Below are positions 41,873-54,532 of a stretch of 64,000 nucleotides of DNA, piece by piece (position 1 is the first letter of the stretch; each line of letters begins with the position of its first letter). The stretch comes from Anagrus nilaparvatae. Lineage: Eukaryota > Arthropoda > Insecta > Hymenoptera > Mymaridae. The DNA lies in the NCBI GenBank assembly GCA_022575985.1, contig JAKSXM010000007.1:13580501-13644500 (forward strand), written 5' to 3'. A program made the position numbers and the translations under genes. The notes under the pieces were generated by a model, which was not told the DNA's origin, did not search any database, and was given only the letters and a program-made list of their open reading frames with translations.

Positions 41873-44800
41873 TAGTTTCATTTTACATCTGACATGTGGG
41901 AAAAAGTAAGGGAAGATGGGACAAAGAAATTAAAATACAATGCTGTTCCAACTATATTTGGAGATTTAGTTTACCAAAATATCAATATAAACAAAGGTTT
42001 CTTATTTTGTTATTATAATTTTTCAAAAACATTTTTGTGTAGAAATTATTTCTGCATATAAAAATACCAATATCTTATTTTTGCAATATTAATTGTTCTT
42101 TTTTTTCAGAAAAAAGTACTCCTATGGAAAACTTTTTGGTAGAAACAAATAATAATACCAAACAGGTAAAACTTTGATACCTAATTTAAGTGAACCAGCT
42201 ACCTTAACCACTTCGCCAAAGACTACATATAATTTAAGTGATCAACCTGATGCATTAAGATCTTTGCCAAAGACTTTGCATGCACCTTATTTATGTGAAC
42301 CAGCGCTGATCAACCAGGAAGATAATTTAAATAAAAAAAGCGGTAATAAGTTATGCCTAAAAAATATGATGATATTAAATTTAATTATTTGTTGTTGAAG
42401 GACAAGTATTTTTTACACAAGAAGAACAAAGGTCAGCTGACATCTAAGCTGTTACTACTCCTGACAATGATCCTTGTGAATTGTCGATTACTAGTTTATT
42501 AGGCCTGGAGAAAGAAGAAAGCCAATTAAAAGATATGCAAAATAGGTATGCTTTAAATCCACCAATTTTACAGATGAAAAATTAGAAAAGCTAGAAAAAT
42601 TGTATTTAAAAGCAGAAAATTTGAGAAAAATTATGAAGAAAAGGTACAAAGCCAAGTATAGAGTTATGAAACAAAATATGGATAAAATGAAAAAAAGTTT
42701 ACAAGATAAGAATTTTGAATAAATGTTAAATCGAGAACAGAAGGATATTATTAATGGAAGATATAAGAAATGTCCTCTATGGTGTGACCAAACGTTAGTA
42801 ACAGGCTTTAAATTGAAGTTTGCATGTGGGAATTCTGGTTATAAAGAATTGATTAAGCACGGCTTGCCTTTACCATCCATGCGTACTTTGCAATGACAAT
42901 TAGAAAATTGGGAGTTTAAAAGTGGCATTATTCCAGAAGCCTTTGAATTTTTAAGTATAAAAGTTCCATTATTTAAAGATAATATTTATAAAGATAGTCT
43001 ATTAATAATAGATGAAGTCAATACAACTCCTGGAAAAGTTTTTGACCGCTCATCAAAGTCATATGTTGGTTTTGTAACTTTTGGTAGTAATGTCGATACA
43101 ACTGAGCTCGCAGATCATTGCCTGGTCTTTATGCTTGCTGGCATTTCATGTAGATGGAAACAGCCTGTCGCGTTCTACTATACTAATAATTCAACAAATG
43201 GTCGACATTATTACCAAGTAGTTACAAATATAATCCAAAAAGCAGAAAATATAGGTTTGAAGGTGCATGGGGTTGTTTCGGATATGGGTTCAGCAAACCA
43301 AGCGATGTGGAGCATGTTTGGAATCTACGCATCCAGATTCACACCTATTTCAAATAAATGCTTACACCCTTTTGATAATTCTAGATATTTAAACTTTTTT
43401 CATGATACTGCACATGCTTTCAAAAATTTTAAATAGGGGATGCTCTCAAATAAAATAATTACAATTCCTGATAAATACCTTCAAAAATTTAAACTACAAA
43501 CTAATCAAGCAAACGCGTATCATTTTAACGATCTAATTAAAATGCAAGACAATAATGAGCTTTTATTAGCCCATAAACTAAAAGATGAACAGGTTTCTGG
43601 GAAGAGATATTTCAGGAAAATGCGGGTTGCTAACACTTCTAACGTCGTAAGTCACAAAGTTGGCACTGCCTTTGAATTTGTTTCTGATGATGTTAATTAA
43701 TCTTGCTGATTTTCGTTCGATATTTCCATGATCTTCTAGGAGACGTATTTCAATTTCACGACAGGTGGGCGCGAAAGAAGAATTCTCGTTGGATCATGAA
43801 GATGGCGTCACCGACCGGTAATGCCATAAGAATTATAACAAATTATAACAATAAAAATAACATGAATTGTATGATTACAATTAATCATAGTATAATTTCT
43901 TTATTTCGCGATTCAGGTTAAAAAATATTTAATATTCGCGTCTATTTATTTTATTAAATTTTAAAAAATAATAAATTCGTGTTTTACAAGAATAAGTCCC
44001 TAGTATAGTAACTTTATTTTCGGCCAATCAACGCGCGCGTGGAAAGAGATAGAGAGATGGCGTCTCTTATGCCTTGCCGCTGGCGGGACCCTCATTCCTC
44101 TTTCGGAGGTCTGGCTTGACGCATCGTATATTTGTGAACGAGAACTTCCTTGCTGTTGAAGCCGCTGTCCAGGAGTTAATTATTAAATTTTCGTGGTTTG
44201 TGTGTGTGCCTGCTGAAAATAGAATTTGTGAGGATACCTGATGGAAACTTCGTAGCTTGGCCAAGTGACAGGATTTCCCAAACAAAGTGGAAAAAGTGGG
44301 TCTCTTTTATAGACCGTGACTGGAAGAGTTCCAGTCAGTGTACAAAAAGTGGGCTGAAAGGCCGCGACTGGACGTGGTCCAGTCGGTGTTTATTTTTGAG
44401 TGACTACCAGGTATTTTTTTATTGTCTTTGTGTGATTAAGTGTGTGAATGTGTTATTGATTTCTGAGCAGCGTCAACAAACCTCATAAGCCCTGCCCTTT
44501 TCAGGGCAGGCACAAATAAATTATACGTAAGAACGTCTGCTCAGATTCTGCTCAAGTCAAGTTTCTTTCATTTTTAATAAAGTTTTAATAAAAATTAACC
44601 TCACTTTCCTCATCCTTTTTCCTTCCTATTTTTTTTTATATTTTATTAATATTATTTATTTACAGATGAAATTAATAAACCCCAGCATAAAACTACTGCA
44701 TGGCTGATCAATGTTTTTAATAGGTGGTGGGATATCTGTGGTTGTAGAAATTTGCTATTAGCAATCAGCAAAAAAAATGATACAGAATATAAATCTACAA

Positions 44801-45525
44801 TAAACTTTTTAAAGGGGTTTATTGATCTTGTTAGCAGCATGCAAGTCGGTGTAAACTCTACCTGGAAACCGTTTCAGACAGGATTGATTATTACCACTAA
44901 GTCCACTATTGACTTTTCAGATTATTTATTAAATAATCACAACTATGAATTTGTGATGGCTGGTAGGTTTAATCAAGACTATCTTGAAAAAATTTTTTCG
45001 TTCCTTCGAGTTAGAAATCCAGTTCTAAATGCCCTTCAGGTAAAAAATAATTTAAAATTAATCACGGTTTCATCTTACATGAAAGATACTACAACAAGTA
45101 GCTATAACAAAGATGACAGAGAAATTTTGCCTGACTTTTTAAAGGTTGTAAGAAAAAAGAAACCATCTAATACTAATAGGAATATTATAAACGCAGATCT
45201 TCCAATAGTAAGAAGAAAATTAAGTAAAATTGATTTAAACATTCTACACAATATAGCTGGCTATCTCATTATGAGTATTGCTAAAAACCAAAGAGTTTGT
45301 AAAAAATGTATTCCCTGTACTGGTTCATTTAAAGCATCAATAGCAGCTTATAGTAAATTAACAATTTTTAGGTGTTATAAAGAAAACACTCTATTCTTTG
45401 TAAATCGATTAACTTTTAATTTTTTTGTAGAAATGGAATATATTTTTAGAACATATTTTAATACTGTTCATTCTAAAACAGGAATAGATTTGAAACTTTA
45501 TTTTGTAGATAATTTTCAAAAATAA
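41873..45525 (+). pseudogene. THAP / P-element-type transposase relic
   Basis: Pieces in order: an exon from about 41877, after an AG, with HFTSDMWEK and AVPTIF, the C-terminal half of a THAP DNA-binding domain; an intron-like stretch 41997-42109 (GT to CAG); Ser/Thr-rich linker; a Lys-rich coiled coil (42570-42720); the transposase core with NGRYKKCPLWCDQTL, KHGLPLPSMRTLQ, LLIIDEVNT, FMLAGISCRWKQPVAFY and VHGVVSDMGSANQAMW; and after an interruption the end with HKTTAWLINVFNRWWD and MAGRFNQDYLEKIFSFLR. This order is that of P-element/THAP9-type transposases. Stops at about 42720 (TAA), 42894 (TGA) and 43437 (TAG) make it a relic. The upstream THAP part with the Cys pair is missing. No terminal inverted repeats were identified. 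Confidence 0.85.
43698..44676. mobile_element. 979-bp segment interrupting the transposase
   Basis: TTAAT occurs on both sides (43693-43697 and 44672-44676). Removing the segment with one TTAAT joins the two transposase parts in frame, and the parts are adjacent in the family. The segment is G/C-richer than its surroundings, has a TATA-like TTTTATAGA (44307), a hairpin CCCTGCCC...GGGCAGG (about 44490-44510), an AATAAA (44515) and paired GACTGGA motifs, which would suit a solo LTR; however, its ends are not TG...CA. Its right end also looks like a splice acceptor (TTATTTACAG at 44656-44665), so an intron that gained DNA is the alternative. Confidence 0.5.
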
Positions 45526-46268
45526 ATTATAATCTACCAGATTGTCACAAACTAAAAAAAAGTATAATGAGTAGATGTGCTTCATTTAGGCTTAAAATGA
45601 AATCACAAAAGTTGAAAAAAATTCAAAGTTTTTCAAGTAAAACTATGCACATGCATTATAATACAGTATAATTTTTATTTTCATAGAATGCACTTTGTAT
45701 TTTCTGTCAATTCTCTTTTTTTAAAGCTAATTATCTTTTTGCTATGTTAAATTATTGCTATGTAATTTATTTTAATTCTGTTGCTTATGTGTTTTTTTTA
45801 ATATATAAATGTAAATTACTAAATAGTAGTAAATAAAAATATATATTAATAAATATTGTTTTTATTTTTTTCAGAAATCATTATTTCTAACTGGATTATC
45901 AGGAAAATTTGATCAAATCTTCGATTTACTTCTATTTATTTTTTTAACACATTTAATTTTAAGATAATTTTTTATTTTTTGCAATTTCTTAGCAGCCAAT
46001 ATTGTATATATATTTTGAATTTTTTAAGCTAATGTAATGAATTTAATGCTTCGAGATCTACTTTTTAACAAATTTTTTAAATGTCAACCAATTTTTTGTG
46101 ATATATTATTAGTAATTTTTATTTTATTTTATTATAATAATTTTTTTAAACCTTTTGTTTCATTAATGAATATTTTTATTAAAATAAAATTTTTTAAGCA
46201 TCATTTTTATGAAAATTAAAAATGATTTATAAAAGTTTTAAGCAAAAATAAAATAAGGTGAGTATTAA
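45526..46268. other. AT-rich spacer downstream of transposase relic
   Basis: No gene supported; probably former 3' UTR and flank. Confidence 0.5.
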
Positions 46269-46642
46269 GGGGCCGGTAAGGTTGAACAGTTACCGACATT
46301 AGTTTTTTTTAAATAATTAATTTTGTTGTTAATGTAAAAATTTGAATTTTATTTCATCCACTCCGTAATTAAATTCTGTGTCGATTAAAAAAAAAATTAC
46401 TAAATGGCTCAAAATTTACTAGGAAAAATGTTGGATTTCCCGATTTGATTAATAATTTTCAAGCAATTTTAGAAAATCCAACATTTTTCCTAGTAAATTT
46501 TGAGCCATTTAGTAATTTTTTTTTCAATTGTCGCAGAATTTAATTACGGAGTGGATGAAATAAAATTCAAATTTTTACATTAACAACAAAATTAATTATT
46601 TAAAAAAAACTAATGTCGGTAACTGTTCTACCTTACTAACCC
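46269..46642. mobile_element. 374-bp foldback element
   Basis: Two nearly perfect inverted arms of about 175 bp (from GTAAGGTTGAACAGTTACCG near 46275 to about 46445, and its complement from about 46460 to 46636) with a loop of a few tens of bases. TTAA precedes the left end; the right flank has changed to AATT. No coding content. It is MITE-like. Confidence 0.82.
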
Positions 46643-47040
46643 AATTATTTTATCTTTGTTTTTACCAAATTTTTTACCAAATTTATTTAATCTTTTATTT
46701 TTTATGAATGTTTTCATATTGGTTCCTCATAAAGGCAACGTTTTTTTTACTTTGTAGCGTTTTTTTTTTATTTTTACGACTGCAACAAAGAATATATACA
46801 TTTACTTTAGTTTCGGAAATAAATAATTTTTTCTTTTTAGAAGTAACTATATATAAAAAATAAGCGTATAAAAATATAATGAGTTGTAAAAATCCTTTAT
46901 TTTTATATTTTTCATTTATAATTTTAGTTGTAATAGATTAATTGAAAAAATATATAATTTATGCATGCAGCATTTTAAATGCTCGCGCGGCGGTTAATGG
47001 CGGATTTTTTTCTTTGGCGTCACTCTCTCTGGACACAGTC
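46643..47040. other. AT-rich spacer
   Basis: Nothing supported. GGTTCCTCATAAAGGCAACG at 46720 resembles the GGTTCCTCATAGAGTAACC at the centre of the 28644-34876 foldback. Confidence 0.45.
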
Positions 47041-47125
47041 TGACATATCTTACCCGCAGGATCAGATGACATTATTTGGCTCTTACACTCTTATCTTACT
47101 CGCAGAATCAAATGATATTAATGAT
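47041..47125 (+). repeat. Satellite fragment, two units
   Basis: Two diverged units, ATCTTACCCGCAGGATCAGA and ATCTTACTCGCAGAATCAAA about 43 nt apart, of the satellite family found at 54570-57710 and, inverted, at 59670-60003. Confidence 0.65.
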
Positions 47126-48065
47126 ATTGATAGTGAAATAAGTAAAGGTATTTTAAGTTGCAATGAAATCTTAGTTATTGTGCTTCTTCAGAAAGAGATT
47201 TATTTGAGGTTTGCAATATTAATTTTGTTGTTACTAAAAATTACAAGTATGCATTTTCATTGAAGAAATATTAAATTTTTGTAGTACTTTTCAACTTCTT
47301 TTAGCCATTATTCAAAAATTTATCTGAAATATGGATAAGGTTGCAAGATAAGGTTATTTTTTTGAAAATTATTAGAATATTAATCCCAAAAGTAAATTTA
47401 ACTAATTTTTAATATTAGTTTTTTTTCAAATTAAAAACAAACTTTTTTATTTTATAACTAAGAATAAAAACTTATTTTTAGGATACTGATGTAATAAAAC
47501 CAAAACTCTTTGATTTATTATCAAAAAATATACAAATTATAACAGATGCTGAGCGATTAGAATAAATGATTATTTGTATTGAAAAAGCTTATTTGAAAAA
47601 GCTCATTGTATCATTCAATACTTTAAATAAGAATCTCATTAAGAATGAATTTTCTTTTAATGAATTTTTAGTTGCATGTGGTAACTTTTCTGTATCTCAT
47701 CTTACTAAAAAAAACAAATTTAGAAAAAATAAATTTACACGTAAAATATTTTACACCAGAGTCTTAATGCATTTCAATTATTTTAAATACTCTTTTTGTT
47801 ATTAAGCGATAAAAGAATTTTTTAAATAAATTAATTATTCGAAATACATTATTCAATTGTATTTATTTTGTTTGAAACAAATTAAATGTACAAGAAGTTA
47901 TTCGATAAATTAAAAACTGATATAAAAAAACTTATAACCGGTTTTTGCAAACACAGTCTAAATGCATGGAACATGTTTACTTCCAGCTGAGGGCTAGGTA
48001 TAATGCAAATATTACTCAACGTTACAATACAATTTACTAATTTTATAATTTGTAATTATCACCTT
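47126..48065. other. AT-rich region with an unassigned small frame
   Basis: A frame at 47482-47805 (with one TAA at 47562) reads KPKLFDLLSKNIQ, LKKLIVSFNTLNKN and FLVACGNFSVSHLTKKNKF and is preceded by a possible acceptor TTTTTAG (47481). I do not recognise the family, and it may be chance. The rest shows nothing. Confidence 0.3.
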
Positions 48066-48074
48066 ACAAGATGT

Positions 48075-48255
48075 TAAGATTCTCAATCCAAATTATTTTG
48101 ATTCCCTAAATGCGTATTATTCTGAATCCCTAAACGTGAATTATTTTAAGTCCCTAAATCGATATTATTCTAAGTCAATAAACCTGTATTATTCTAAGTC
48201 CTTAATCCCAGATTTTTCAAAGTCCCTAAATTGAAATTATTCCAAGTCTCATTTG
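48075..48255. repeat. 29-bp tandem repeat and C-rich tract
   Basis: Six to seven units resembling CCCTAAATGCGTATTATTCT with AAGT, followed by TTTGACCCCCCC tracts up to about 48295. No coding content. Confidence 0.75.
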
Positions 48256-48675
48256 ACCCCCCCCCCCTTATACCAGACAAATTTGACCCCCCCACCCTTA
48301 ATTTTTCAAGTTGTGAGGTACCCCCTTCCTATAAAAATGTTCCATGTTAATATATATGGGTACTTTTTAAAGGAATGTATGACATACATACTGTGCAACA
48401 TATACTTATATCCAAAACAAAAGCGCTATTTTGCACTTTTTTTTAAAGTTATATAATAAATAGTATTTTTTGAATTTCGAAATCAACTGCGCATATATTG
48501 GTAAACATAAAATTTTTTGAGCATAGGTTTTGAGTTATCTTTTAAATAACTTAAAATTTAAAATTTAAAGCTTTAAATATGAAAATTATAAATTTTAAAT
48601 TATTATAATGCTTTATACAAAATAAAAATGTGAAAGCTGTCCAGGTCCTTTTCTAAAAGTATATGTAAGTTTTAC
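48256..48675. other. AT-rich spacer
   Basis: Nothing supported. Confidence 0.5.
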
Positions 48676-48679
48676 TTAA

Positions 48680-49405
48680 GGGGTCCTGCGCTTTCAAATG
48701 CTATAAATTCGAGGAAAGTTTGAGTGGTCATAAAAAAAAAACTGCTTAAGCTTTTTGAAAAATTTTTTTTTTATTGTTTTCGTACATTCTTAGGCAACCT
48801 TCCTATTTTTTTTTTTAATTTTTATGTACATTAAGTACCTGAAAGATGGCGCTGAATGAAGCGATGAAAAAAAAATAAAAAAAGTTGTCCGACTGATTCA
48901 GCCACCCAGGTTCATCTAAAAAAAAAAAAAAAAAACTCATGTTTTTCTGCATGCCCTAAACTTGGCATTAAACTAGGGAAAAGGAAAAATATTGAAAATT
49001 AAAAAAGTTACACTAAAAATAAAAAATGTTGTCAAAATCACCCTCGTTTTCGGACACTCTCCCCCTGTGAAATTTTTAATAATAGTCCAATTAACTTTTC
49101 CGTAGTTTAATGCCATCTTAATTAGATAATAAAAAGATTTAAAAAAAAAAAATCAAATCGCAGGAGTAGTTTTCTCTCAATCAGTCGGACAAATTTAAAA
49201 AAGTAGGTTTCGAGATAAACGCGTTTAAAGTTTTTTTGTATGTATAATATACGTTATATTTTTGATCGAATTTCTTCTTTAGAATTTTTTTTATTCAACA
49301 TATCGACATACAACCTTTTTTATCATAATTTTGAATATTTTTTTTAAAATATTAGAAGAAAAAAAAAAATTTGAATATCGGAAAAAATTGAAAGCGCAGG
49401 GCCCC
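48680..49405. mobile_element. 726-bp TTAA-flanked inverted-repeat element
   Basis: TTAA at 48676-48679 and 49406-49409. The ends are GGGGTCCTGCGCTTTCAA and its near complement (one difference). Inner matches such as GTCCGACTGATT (48889) with AATCAGTCGGAC (49180), and GGCATTAAACTA (48964) with TAGTTTAATGCC (49105), show that the whole element is an imperfect palindrome. A TTAA target is typical of piggyBac-type transposons; this copy has no transposase. Confidence 0.82.
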
Positions 49406-49409
49406 TTAA

Positions 49410-49882
49410 AATGCAACTTGTTCATTATCACTAAACACTTAAACAGTGATGTGTTTTGATGAAAAAATGAGTACCCAAAGTATGAAAAACTTTGGTAGCT
49501 TCAATATACAGCTATTTAAATATTATTTGACTCAAAATGTCGAAAACAGCCGCAAAGATTAATAATCCCATAAGAATAACACGCAGAATTTGTTTTTACG
49601 TTTGTAGCAGTACCATTCAAATATTTAAGTATTTGAACCTTGAAAAACATTTTAAAAAAATAATAATAATAAGCATTGTACTATCAGTGATATTAAAATA
49701 AACACTTTCTGTGAAGGTCATCAATAAACAGTTTTATTTTAATAATATTGGCAAGCGGCTTGGATATAGTTTTAATATTAAAATTTTTAAAAGATTTTTT
49801 CAATTAATCTAAGAAACTTTTAATATTTAAAAAAAAAAAGAAAAGCTACAGAGGCAACCAGAAAACGTAAAGAGAATTCTCA
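49410..49882. other. AT-rich spacer
   Basis: Nothing supported. Confidence 0.5.
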
Positions 49883-52800
49883 CGTGAAAAAAACCATATG
49901 CTACAGTACACTCTCAAGAATATGCTATAGAACCTTCCCGGGTATATTCACAAGAACATTCACGGGGAATATAAAAAGAATATAAAAATAGAAGGCGGGA
50001 GAGCATATACTATAGAAGCTTCTGTAGAACGTTAAATAAAAAAGAATCATTTTTTTTCTAAATTCAGTTTACTCTTAATAAAAAGAGTAATTAACGTTAA
50101 ATTTACGCAATAATAATAAAAAGTAAATTTTGAAAAATTTTTAAACTTTAAATTTAATTAACTTTTGTATTAAACTTTTGTATACTTTAAAATTTGTTCT
50201 TGGTTTTAAAGTTTTTTAAAAATATATAGTACAATAATTATTTTTATGATTATAAAAAGTTTTGGATATCAAGGAATCGGGACAAATAAGATGTGCAATT
50301 AAATTTATGAAAAAACAACTATATTTTATTTACAAAAAAAAATTTAACACAATTTTATGTCTCGATGCGTTCCAAATAACTTGTTAACTTTTGCTAATGA
50401 AATAATATCATCGAGTGGCCTTCAAGAAAACACGTGACATCTCAGCTTTCATCATATAGGTGATAGATTGAGTTTTGTCCAAATTTCTTCAAACCTGTAC
50501 ATTACAGAAAATATTTATTCAAGGTTCTAAACTGAAAAAAAGTTCCGCTTGCTGCATGCGGAAAATTCATTAATAGCAAACAGGATTCCTCATCGGGATT
50601 TTTTTTTCTTTTCAAACGATTGCAAATGACTTTTTGTAAAATTAATAATAAAAAATTTTTCTATTTTTTTTATCTTAATTTCTCATATCTCATTATACCG
50701 ATACACACATATCTCAAAAAAGTTGAAAAACATTTATTTTTCTTTTCTATTTAAGTAATTGCAATTGTTTTACGAAATAAAAAAATCCGCTAGCTACAAA
50801 CGGAATTTTGCTTGTGGCAAGCGGAAATCCGCAAGTGGATTTTTTTTTAAATGTAGTGTTACTTAAGTTTCTAGTATCACTAAATATAACATGAAACAAA
50901 TCTTATTATTTTTCTTGCTGATTCAAAAATAAGTCTTTTATTGTCACCGACAAAGAAAATTATGAGCGCAGTATTGGGCCGTAATATTAAAGAATTCACG
51001 TGTGATATCGGTAATTTTTTACTTTCACAGCCTAAGATTTATGGAATGCTGAATATAATATGCTTATATACAAATACGCAATCCAATTGCGCCGAAAATG
51101 GACCAGTTGCCCGCAATAGGAATTTCGAGGTTATCTTTAGCGGTTTCTTAAAATATTTTTATCTATTACTTTTGGTTTTTTGGGTTCCTAAACCCTATTA
51201 TGGTATCTGTTTTTTAATAAAAATTAATTAAAAATTAATAATCGAGGGCGGAGAATTTCTAAGGCCCCACATTAACTGTTATCTGGAAAATCCTTTTTTT
51301 ATGTCCAAGGATAATACATAATTTTCTTCCCACGTTAATTATGATAAAATGCAATTAATTTTTCTTAGTGGGTAAATCTGCCCAATTTTACAACAAATTA
51401 TTTTTAAGGATCGTGCTAGAATGATAATGAGTTCAGGAAGGCTAAGGGCAACTCTACGGCGGAAATTTACCCCCATGGCAAATCTTCTTCCATATCCTGA
51501 ATTGTCTTTTCTAAGGGTGAGAAAATAATATTTAACAAAAAATTCCCCAGAATTTGTGATTAGCGGTCCGAAAAAACCCATGTGAAGCGAATTCGAACAC
51601 TGAAAGTATGACAATATTAAAAACCACCTTTTCGGGGTACTTACTGCTAATTTGAAGTTAAGAAATTAATTTTTAACAAAAACTTTCTCGAAATTCTTCA
51701 CTTTACAGGCTGTATTGTAAATCTAATAGGCTTTTATTATAACTTTTTTTCAGCTTTAAAAAATTGTTAACTATCGAGGTCCCTTGCTACTCAGCAAACA
51801 ACGTTATCTATAATTAACGATTTTCAGTATCCCAATTTCTTTAAGAAGGGGCCTGGACATAGTTAACAATTTTTTGAAGCTGAAAAAAAGATATAACATA
51901 AGCCTTTTATATTTGCAATACAGCCTGTAAAGTCAATGTGAAAAAGCTGTATAAGAAAAATTAGGCATATTGGTTTTTCGGGTCACTGAACAAGAATTTC
52001 GGGGAAGTTTTTGTTAAAAATTAATTTCTCACTTTCAAATTAGCAGAAAGTACCCCGAATAGGTGGTTTTTAATATTTTTGTACTTTCAGTGTTGGAATT
52101 CGCTTTACATGGGTTTTTTACTTATTTTTGAATCAGCAAGAAAAATAATAAGATTTGTTTAATGTTATATTTAGTGATACTAAAAACTTAAGTAACACTA
52201 CATTTAAAAAAAATCCACTTGCGGATTTCCGCTTGCCACAAGCAAAATTCCGCTTGTAGCTAGCGGATTTTTTTTATCACAATTGCAATTACTTAAAACG
52301 AAAAGAAAAAAAAAATCTTTTTCAACTTTTTTGAGATATGTGTAAATCGGTATAATGAGACATGAGAAATTAAGTTTAAAAAAATAGAAAAATTTGTTAT
52401 TATTAATTTACTCCAGTCAAAATACGGTTTTGGTGGTATAATCACGTACCATTACCAGATTTGGTCTACTATAGTTTTTTTGGGTCGCTGATCACGAATT
52501 TCTGGGTCATTTTTATGAGAAATGGGTGGAACACCCTTAAATTTGCAAAAACTACCCCTAAAAAAGGGTATTTTTGATGTATTCGAATTTTGGGCGGTCA
52601 GATATGGTTCATATGGGTTTTTTGGGTCGCTGATCAGGAATTTCGAGGACTTTTTTATGAAAAGTTAATATTTCACCCCTTAATTAGCAAAAAGCACCCC
52701 TAAAAAGGGGGTGCTTTTGCTATTTTGGCCCTTTCAGCGTTCAGAAACGGTTTTAATGGGTTTTTTTGGGTCGCTGAACAAGAATTTGCTGAACATTAAT

Positions 52801-54532
52801 TTTTCACCCTTAAATAACAGAAACTACCCCTTAAAGGGGTGTTTTTGCTATTTTTGCATTGTCAGTGTTAAGATTCGGTTTGTATAGGTTTTTTGGGTCG
52901 CTGATCACGAATTTCGGGGAATTTTTTGTTAAAACTTAATTTTTCACCCTTAAATTCACAAAACTGCCCCTAAAAAGTTGTTTTTGCTACTTTCGCTCTT
53001 TCTGCGTTCAGATTCGGTTCAAATGGGTTTTTTGAGTGTCTAATCACGAGTTTCGGGGAATTTTTAATGAAAAATTAATTTAGCACTTTTATGTTAGCAA
53101 ATACAAAATTATTTGGTACATATATTTATTATTTTGAAAATTTGAAATTTTTTTAATGATATTTTGGTAACCTTAAGTTCCGAATCTTAACACTGACAAT
53201 GCAAATATAGCAAAAACGCTCCTTATAGGAGTAGTTTCTGTTAACTTAAGGGTGAGAAATTAATTTTTAACAAAAAATTCCCCGAAATTCTTGTTTAGCG
53301 ACCCAAAAAATCCATTAAGCCCGTTTCTGAAGGCTGAAAGAGCAAAGTAGCAAAAACAACTTTTTAGGGGTAGTTTTGAATTGCAAATTAAAGGGTGAAA
53401 AATAATTTTTTAATAAAAATTTCCCAAAAATTCGTGATCAGTCACCCCAAAAACCTATATGAACCAAATCTTAACAATGAGAATGCAAAAATAGCAAGAA
53501 CACCCCTTTTAGGGGTAGTTTCTGTTAATTTAAGGGTGAGAAAATAATTTTTAATAAAAAATTCCCCAAAATTCTTGTTCAGCGACCCAAAAAACCCATT
53601 AAAACCGTTTCTGAACGCTTAAAGTGCCAAAATAGCAAAAACACCCCCTTTTTAGGGGTATTTTTTGCTAATTAAGGGTGAAATATTAACTTTTCATAGA
53701 AAAGTCCTCGAAATTCTCTAGGTGATTATACCGACCCCCCCCCCCCCCCGTATTTTGACTGGAGTAATTTTACAAAAAGTCATTTGCAATCGTTTGAAAA
53801 GAAAAAAAAATCCCGATGAGGAATCCTGTTAGCTATTAATGAATTTTCCTCATGCAGCAAGCGGAACTTTTTTTCAGTTTAGAACCTTGAATAAATATTT
53901 TCTGTAATGTACAGGTTTGAAGAAATTTGGACAAAACTCAATCTATCACCTATATGATGAAAGCTGAGATGTCACGTGTTTTCTTGAAGGCCACTCGATG
54001 ATATTATTTCATTCAGCAAAAATTAACAAGTTATTTGGAACGCATCAAGACATAAAATTGTGTTAAATTTTTTTTTGTAAATAAAATATAGTTGTTTTTT
54101 CATAAATTTAAATTTAATTGTACATCTTATTTGTCCCGATTCCTTGATATCCAAAACTTTTTATAATCATAAAAATAATTATTGTACTATATATTTTAAA
54201 AAACTTTAAAACCAAGAACAAATAAAGTATACAAAAGTTTAATACAAAAGTTAATTAAATTTAAAGTTTAAAATTTTTCAAAATTTACTTTTTATTATTA
54301 TTGCGTAAATTTAACGTTAATTACTCTTTTTATTAAGAGTAAACTGAATTTAGAAAAAAAATGATTCTTTTTTATTTAACGTTCTACAGAAGCTTCTATA
54401 GTATATGCTCTCCCGCCTTCTATTTTTATATTCTTTTTATATTCCCCGTGAATGTTCTTGTGAATATACCCGGGAAGGTTCTATAGCATATTCTTGAGAG
54501 TGTACTGTAGCATATGGTTTTTTTCACGTGAT
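49883..54532. mobile_element. Foldback element of about 4.65 kb
   Basis: Left arm 49883-50933 is matched by the reverse complement of 54532-53766 and then 52409-52128; the gap between the last two is a nested element. Ends are TCACGTGAAAAAAACCATATG and its complement. A further inverted pair lies inside (about 51571-51780 with 51860-52110), and the centre is near 51820. The left side carries 637 bp (50934-51570) absent on the right. The small frame at 50941-51231 lies in that extra piece and has no recognisable domain. Confidence 0.88.
52410..53765. mobile_element. 1356-bp nested foldback element
   Basis: Terminal inverted repeats ACTCCAGTCAAAATACGG (52410-52427) and complement (53748-53765), with a 5-bp target duplication AATTT (52405-52409, 53766-53770). 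The other arm of the host foldback (about 50634-50655) shows the empty site and confirms both boundaries. Inside, a unit of about 140 bp with TTTTTTGGGTCGCTGATCAC and CACCCTTAAAT repeats four to five times, then appears inverted in the right half. A run of 15 C is at 53735-53749. No coding content. Confidence 0.92.

Noticed and set aside
50941..51231. 96-residue plus-strand frame
   Set aside because: It needs a non-ATG start, lies in a foldback arm insert and resembles no family.
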